Shown: positions 54,632 through 58,388 of the stretch, piece after piece
How the letters are laid out: every line of letters begins with the position of its first letter
Position numbering within the stretch: the first letter of the stretch is position 1
NCBI RefSeq assembly: GCF_000384655.1
Contig: NZ_ARQI01000112.1
Location: 1-58,388 of the forward strand
From: Brachyspira innocens ATCC 29796
GTDB taxonomy: Bacteria > Spirochaetota > Brachyspiria > Brachyspirales > Brachyspiraceae
Length of the DNA stretch: 58,388 nucleotides
Direction: 5' to 3'
Program-made: the position numbers and the translations under genes
Notes under the pieces: generated by a model
What the model was told of the DNA's origin: nothing
What the model saw: only the letters and a program-made list of their open reading frames with translations
Databases searched by the model: none

Positions 54632-55414
54632 ATGTTTAGAGTGATTGTTTTGATTTTTATTAATACTTTCTTTTTATGCGGATTATACGCTGAAATTTCA
54701 AGCGAAGCTAATAATATATTAAAAGAGATAGATAATAAAAATAATGAATATCATTCAGGTGAGAGACTTGTAAGAACGAGCGAGGCTAAAGATATTTTAA
54801 ACAGAATAAAAAACAGTAATTTAAGCGAAGAAGAGAAAATGTATTTAAGTATAGAATGCTATACTCTATGGGCTAATGTATCTATAGCAAGCGGAACTTT
54901 TGAAGAGGATTATAAAATATTAGGGGATATATATAAAAATCTTAAAAAAGATAAGGTTTTTAAAAAAGGCTCTTCTGATATTTACGGAGCTTATGCTAAT
55001 TTTGCTAACTCTTTTACTTCTCTTGCTTTTTTCAATAAAAAATATCCTTACAGTGTGATTGTTGATATGTATACTTATTCTCGTTTGGCTTTATTAAAGA
55101 ATAAAAATAATATAAGAGCAAAGCAGGTTTATGGAATGTGGCAGATAGCTACTTTGAGTTTTTATAATAATGCTGCATACTATTCTGTGATGACATCATT
55201 AAATGATACAAGCAGTTTACCAGATTATATGATTTACAGAGCTTATATTTACAGGTCTATGGCATATATGAAAGTAAATGAAACAGATAAGGCATTTGAA
55301 GAATTGGATAATGCTTTGAAAATGTATCCTAAAGGTTTTTACGGGTATTTATTAAAAAACTCTTACGATAAAGGTAATGACGGATTTTTAAGTGCGGAGG
55401 GTTCTGAGTTTTAA
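54632..55414 (+). CDS. Secreted helical-repeat protein, unknown function
   Basis: 260 residues from the ATG at 54632, which has AAGGAAATT upstream and starts a clear signal peptide (MFRVIVLIFINTFFLCGLYA). The frame is open 28 codons further, but that part lies in the dispersed repeat and is not credible. The mature protein is helical, with TPR-like features near the C-terminus (AYMKVNETDKAFEELDNALK). It ends two bases before the LolD-like gene, so a link to that transporter is likely. Confidence 0.78.
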   Translation: MFRVIVLIFINTFFLCGLYAEISSEANNILKEIDNKNNEYHSGERLVRTSEAKDILNRIKNSNLSEEEKMYLSIECYTLWANVSIASGTFEEDYKILGDIYKNLKKDKVFKKGSSDIYGAYANFANSFTSLAFFNKKYPYSVIVDMYTYSRLALLKNKNNIRAKQVYGMWQIATLSFYNNAAYYSVMTSLNDTSSLPDYMIYRAYIYRSMAYMKVNETDKAFEELDNALKMYPKGFYGYLLKNSYDKGNDGFLSAEGSEF

Positions 55415-55416
55415 TT

Positions 55417-56091
55417 ATGATAAGATGCAAAAATATATCAAAAATATATAAGACTAAAGATTATAATATAGCTGCAAATAAAAATATTAGTTTGGAGATA
55501 AAAGACGGAGAAATTGTTTGGGTTGCTGGAGTTTCTGGAGCTGGTAAAAGTACACTTCTTCACATACTATCAAGTATAGATATTCCTACAGAGGGGGCAG
55601 TTTATTGGAATGATAAAGAGGTTTCAAGATTGAGTGATAGAGAAAGAAGCAGTTTCAGACTTTTAAACATTGGGCTTATTTTACAGTCGCTTGAGCTATT
55701 AAAAACTCAGAGCGTATTTGATAATGTGGCACTTCCTCTTAAATTTTTAAATGAAAGTTCTTCTAATATAAATAAAAAAGTTAATGAAATATTAGAAAAC
55801 TTAAAAATAGATAATTTAAAAAAGAAAAAACCAGAACAGCTTTCAGGGGGACAGAAACAGAGAGTAGCCATAGCTAGAGCATTAGTAAGCGAAGCCCCTT
55901 ATATATTCGGCGATGAGATAAGTGCGAATTTAGATACTGATACGAGCAAGTTTATTTATGAATATATAAGAAACACTATAAAGAGAAGAAACGGCATAGG
56001 CTTTTTTATTTCGCATGATGAATTGATAGAGAATTATGCTGATACAAAATACATTATGAGAGATGGAGAGGTAACACTTAATATATACTGA
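55417..56091 (+). CDS. ABC transporter ATP-binding protein, LolD-like
   Basis: 224 residues. Walker A GVSGAGKST (~38-46), Q-loop LILQSLEL, signature LSGGQKQR, Walker B YIFGDEISANLD (GDE in place of ADE) and H-loop ISHDE. It belongs to the lipoprotein-release/MacB ATPase class. It starts two bases after the preceding gene. The matching permease is the next gene, but a dispersed element of about 270 bp separates them. Confidence 0.92.
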   Translation: MIRCKNISKIYKTKDYNIAANKNISLEIKDGEIVWVAGVSGAGKSTLLHILSSIDIPTEGAVYWNDKEVSRLSDRERSSFRLLNIGLILQSLELLKTQSVFDNVALPLKFLNESSSNINKKVNEILENLKIDNLKKKKPEQLSGGQKQRVAIARALVSEAPYIFGDEISANLDTDTSKFIYEYIRNTIKRRNGIGFFISHDELIENYADTKYIMRDGEVTLNIY

Positions 56092-56103
56092 AATGATTTT
56101 AGT

Positions 56104-56370
56104 TTATAAACATTAATGTTTTAATTTAAAATATTTGCATGGCTTTGCCCACCACGCTGTGTGCTATGCAGCACTCCAGTTCTTTTATTGATATAAAAGA
56201 ACCAAAAGAACTGCATTTTATAAAGTTGATATTTATGTTTTTATATATTCTTAATATATAAGGCTGCAGTACTTGCGTTTTTTGCAACTTTTTTGAGCGA
56301 CAAAAAAGTTGATGATACTTTGTATAAACATAATAGAAATTGATAAAATATAATTATTTATGTGTATATT
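56104..56370 (+). repeat. Dispersed intergenic element, copy 9 (between ATPase and permease)
   Basis: Degenerate left end, then AAAATATTTGCATGGCTTTG, CCACCACGCTGTGTGC, ATGCAGCACTCC, hairpin AGTTCTTTTATTG/ATAAAAGAACC, hairpin AACTTTTTTGAGC/GACAAAAAAGTT, and right end AATTGATAAAATATAATTA then TGTGTATATT. It occupies nearly the whole gap 56092-56400. Confidence 0.78.
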
Positions 56371-56400
56371 AAAAATTAAATATATATTTTGGATGTATAA

Positions 56401-57618
56401 ATGAATATAATAAAATTAGCTTTTGATAATCTCTGGTATAATAAAACCAGAACAATTTTAAATATGATACTTATTATAGTGTCTTTCGTATCTCTTATGA
56501 TGATAAGCGGATATAATAATTTTACTAAAGAAGGCATTATTACAAGTATAAATACAAGCGGAGGCTCCATTGTAATAGCCGATAAATCATATTGGGATAA
56601 AAAAAGCGAAAAAATTAATATGCTTAAAGATAATGATTTTGAAATAATTTATAAAAAACTTGAAACTATAAATGAAGTTAATGATTATCAGAAAAAACTA
56701 GATATAAGCGGACTTATTGGAAATGAAAGTAAAAGTAAATTCTTTTCAGGATATGCTTATGAAAAACCTTCAAAAATCATGTCATCAGTTTCTTTAAAGT
56801 CTGGCACCCCTATATTTGATGATGATATTAATACTATGGTGCTAGGTAAAGATTTAGGAGAGTTTTTTAATCTCAATTATGATGAAGAGCCTTATTTAAA
56901 TTTGATGACTGATTTTGGAGAGGGTATAAGTTTAGGTTCTTTAATGGCTGTCGGTTTGATATCATTAAATAATAGTGCTTCAGATGCAATTACTATTTAC
57001 TGTCCTCTTAATGCTGTATATGAAGTATTTGGTCTTGAATATGGTGATGCTCATAATTTACTTATATATTTAAAAGATTATAAAAAGGCTGAAGAAATAA
57101 AAAATAACCTTAACAAATATTTTAATGAAAACAATTTGAATTATGAGGCTAAAGATTGGAAGGATTTGAATGCATTTTTGCTTTCTGTAATTGATATGAA
57201 TACTAATAATTATTTAATAGCTTTGGGAGTATTAAGCATATTAGTATTTGTTTCAGTTATGCAGATGCTTACTACAAATTTTTTGGAGCGTTTAAATGAG
57301 TTTGGTACTATGCGGGCATTGGGGATAAATATAAAAAATGTAACTTTGCTTTTATTTTTGGAAATTATCATAATGGCAGTATTAAGTTCAGTTATTTCAA
57401 TAATTATTTCTTACGGTGCTTCTGGAATACTTAATGCTTCAAACTTTATAATGAAATTTCCGGGGGCTACTGACGGATATGCTTTAAGTTTATTACTAAC
57501 ATTTAAAGATACTGTTTTAATATTTGCATGGGTATTATCTGTATCAATTTTAGCAGGTATTTATCCAATAATAAAGGTTATAAAAATGCCTATAATAGAG
57601 GTTATAAAATATGTTTAG
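56401..57618 (+). CDS. FtsX-family ABC permease, LolC/LolE-like
   Basis: 405 residues with the LolCE/MacB layout: one N-terminal membrane helix (LNMILIIVSFVSLMMISGY), a periplasmic domain of about 220 residues, then three C-terminal helices. The FtsX loop is FLERLNEFGTMRALGINIKN. It ends EVIKYV, a typical cytoplasmic tail. It is the partner of the ATPase at 55417 and overlaps the LolA-like gene by 8 bases. Confidence 0.92.
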   Translation: MNIIKLAFDNLWYNKTRTILNMILIIVSFVSLMMISGYNNFTKEGIITSINTSGGSIVIADKSYWDKKSEKINMLKDNDFEIIYKKLETINEVNDYQKKLDISGLIGNESKSKFFSGYAYEKPSKIMSSVSLKSGTPIFDDDINTMVLGKDLGEFFNLNYDEEPYLNLMTDFGEGISLGSLMAVGLISLNNSASDAITIYCPLNAVYEVFGLEYGDAHNLLIYLKDYKKAEEIKNNLNKYFNENNLNYEAKDWKDLNAFLLSVIDMNTNNYLIALGVLSILVFVSVMQMLTTNFLERLNEFGTMRALGINIKNVTLLLFLEIIIMAVLSSVISIIISYGASGILNASNFIMKFPGATDGYALSLLLTFKDTVLIFAWVLSVSILAGIYPIIKVIKMPIIEVIKYV

Positions 57619-58291
57619 AATATTTTTAAAAGTTTTATTTATAATAAGTATTTTATCTTTTAATTTGTATAGTGAGAATATATTTAATGATTTTGTCAAT
57701 ATTTATAATAGAGGCGGCAAAAGTTATAAACTATCAGGTACATTTACTGATATAAAGGACGGCAGAAAAACTATTAATAATTTTGATATGATAGTTGGAA
57801 AAGATTATAAATTAATGTACTTAAAAGATAATAAAACTTTATTTTTAGCTAATAATCAGGGATTTTTTGTTCAGGGAGATAAGCAGGTTTCGCCTTTAAA
57901 AATTTCAGGTAGCTATGTTGTAACAGGTGCTGCCAATATGAATGATTTGATGTCTATCAACTTTACTGATGATTATAAAATTGAAAAAGAGATAAGCTCA
58001 GAAGAGATAAATTTAGTAAAGAAAAATAGAAGCGTACCTTATGCTAAGGCGGTATTAAAAAAAACTTCTAATGGCTATAGTATAGATTTTTTTGATAACA
58101 GTGGTAAATCATTAAAAAGAGGAATATATAAAATTAGTAATAATGCTTTTAATGATATGGAGTTTTATAATTTGATTATTAATACTAATTTAAGTACAGT
58201 ATGCACTATAGAAAGTGCAGTACCTTCAAATTATTCAAGCTCATATTTTAGAAGTGAAAACATGAAAATGCTTTTTAGTTTGTTTAAGTAG
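57611..58291 (+). CDS. LolA-like outer-membrane lipoprotein-sorting protein
   Basis: 226 residues with a signal peptide ending FNLYSE. The body is beta-rich (SYKLSGTFTDIKDGRKTINN, MIVGKDYKLMYLKDNKTLFL, GIYKISNNAFNDMEFY), like LolA-related sorting proteins found next to LolCDE-type transporters. Overlap with the permease gene supports a shared job in moving lipoproteins or lipids across the periplasm. Homology to true LolA is by context and pattern only. Confidence 0.72.
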   Translation: MFRIFLKVLFIISILSFNLYSENIFNDFVNIYNRGGKSYKLSGTFTDIKDGRKTINNFDMIVGKDYKLMYLKDNKTLFLANNQGFFVQGDKQVSPLKISGSYVVTGAANMNDLMSINFTDDYKIEKEISSEEINLVKKNRSVPYAKAVLKKTSNGYSIDFFDNSGKSLKRGIYKISNNAFNDMEFYNLIINTNLSTVCTIESAVPSNYSSSYFRSENMKMLFSLFK

Positions 58292-58340
58292 TTTTATTTT
58301 TATAATTTGTTATAATATTTGGCGGTAGGATTTAAAAGTT

Positions 58341-58388
58341 ATGAGTTTGCTAGAAGAATTAATAACTACGAGCTGTAGCACCTTCCCG
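58341..58388 (+). CDS. Start of a gene cut by the window edge
   Basis: An ATG at 58341 with AGGA ten bases upstream opens 16 codons (MSLLEELITTSCSTFP) without a stop to the last base. TATAAT at 58311-58316 could be its -10 box. Too short to identify. Confidence 0.5.
   Translation, partial: MSLLEELITTSCSTFP

Overview
The window is AT-rich chromosomal DNA, estimated by eye at under 30% GC. It most likely comes from a Brachyspira-type intestinal spirochaete. The gene content fits: a surface protein resembling the Brachyspira Vsp family, several periplasmic or outer-membrane proteins ending in aromatic residues, a Maf-type flagellin-glycosylation protein, a dnaG-rpoD operon without rpsU, and sialic-acid catabolism suited to life in mucus. 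I assign the genus from protein character only and cannot name a species.

Layout. 1-7.6 kb: leuS on the minus strand, then a polyamine importer operon potABCD behind a roughly 200-nt structured leader. 7.6-12.1 kb: a TetR regulator with a palindromic operator, then two halves of a CydDC-like ABC exporter separated by a dispersed repeat. 12.5-17.9 kb, minus strand: an 8-oxoguanine-deaminase-like amidohydrolase behind a guanine-class riboswitch, a beta-barrel protein, a DUF454/YgbA pair, a Vsp-like protein and a secreted helical-repeat protein. 18.2-28 kb: housekeeping metabolism (glyA with a histone-H1-like tail, a HAD phosphatase, nagB, deoB, guaA, fhs and a Gfo/Idh/MocA oxidoreductase). 28.2-34.3 kb: the dnaG-rpoD operon, then an unknown protein, a Nudix hydrolase and a signal peptidase. 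34.3-36.2 kb: cutC and a patatin-like lipase. 36.2-39.1 kb: a repeat, a frameshifted gene remnant, an Rpn-type nuclease, and two peroxidases (gpx, tpx). 39.2-44.8 kb: an RluA-type enzyme, a Maf protein, a CheY-like receiver and gyrA. 45-49.5 kb: a small ABC transporter, a SpoIIE-type phosphatase, nanA and nanQ. 49.9-58.4 kb: PadR plus two HAAS-domain membrane proteins, envelope proteins, and a LolD/FtsX/LolA-like set. The start of one more gene runs off the right edge.

The most striking non-genic signal is a family of about nine intergenic elements, roughly 250-330 bp each. They have imperfect terminal inverted repeats (TATATAC...TTTGTCAA), a GC-rich core and internal hairpins. They lie beside terminators and twice inside transporter operons, and they carry no credible gene, which makes them look like a non-autonomous (MITE-like) element family. 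Other notable signals are the riboswitch-deaminase pairing, the lysine-rich tail on serine hydroxymethyltransferase, a potA leader that appears to hide its own ribosome binding site, and a membrane-tethered substrate-binding protein.

I saw no rRNA, tRNA, CRISPR array, prophage or complete insertion sequence.
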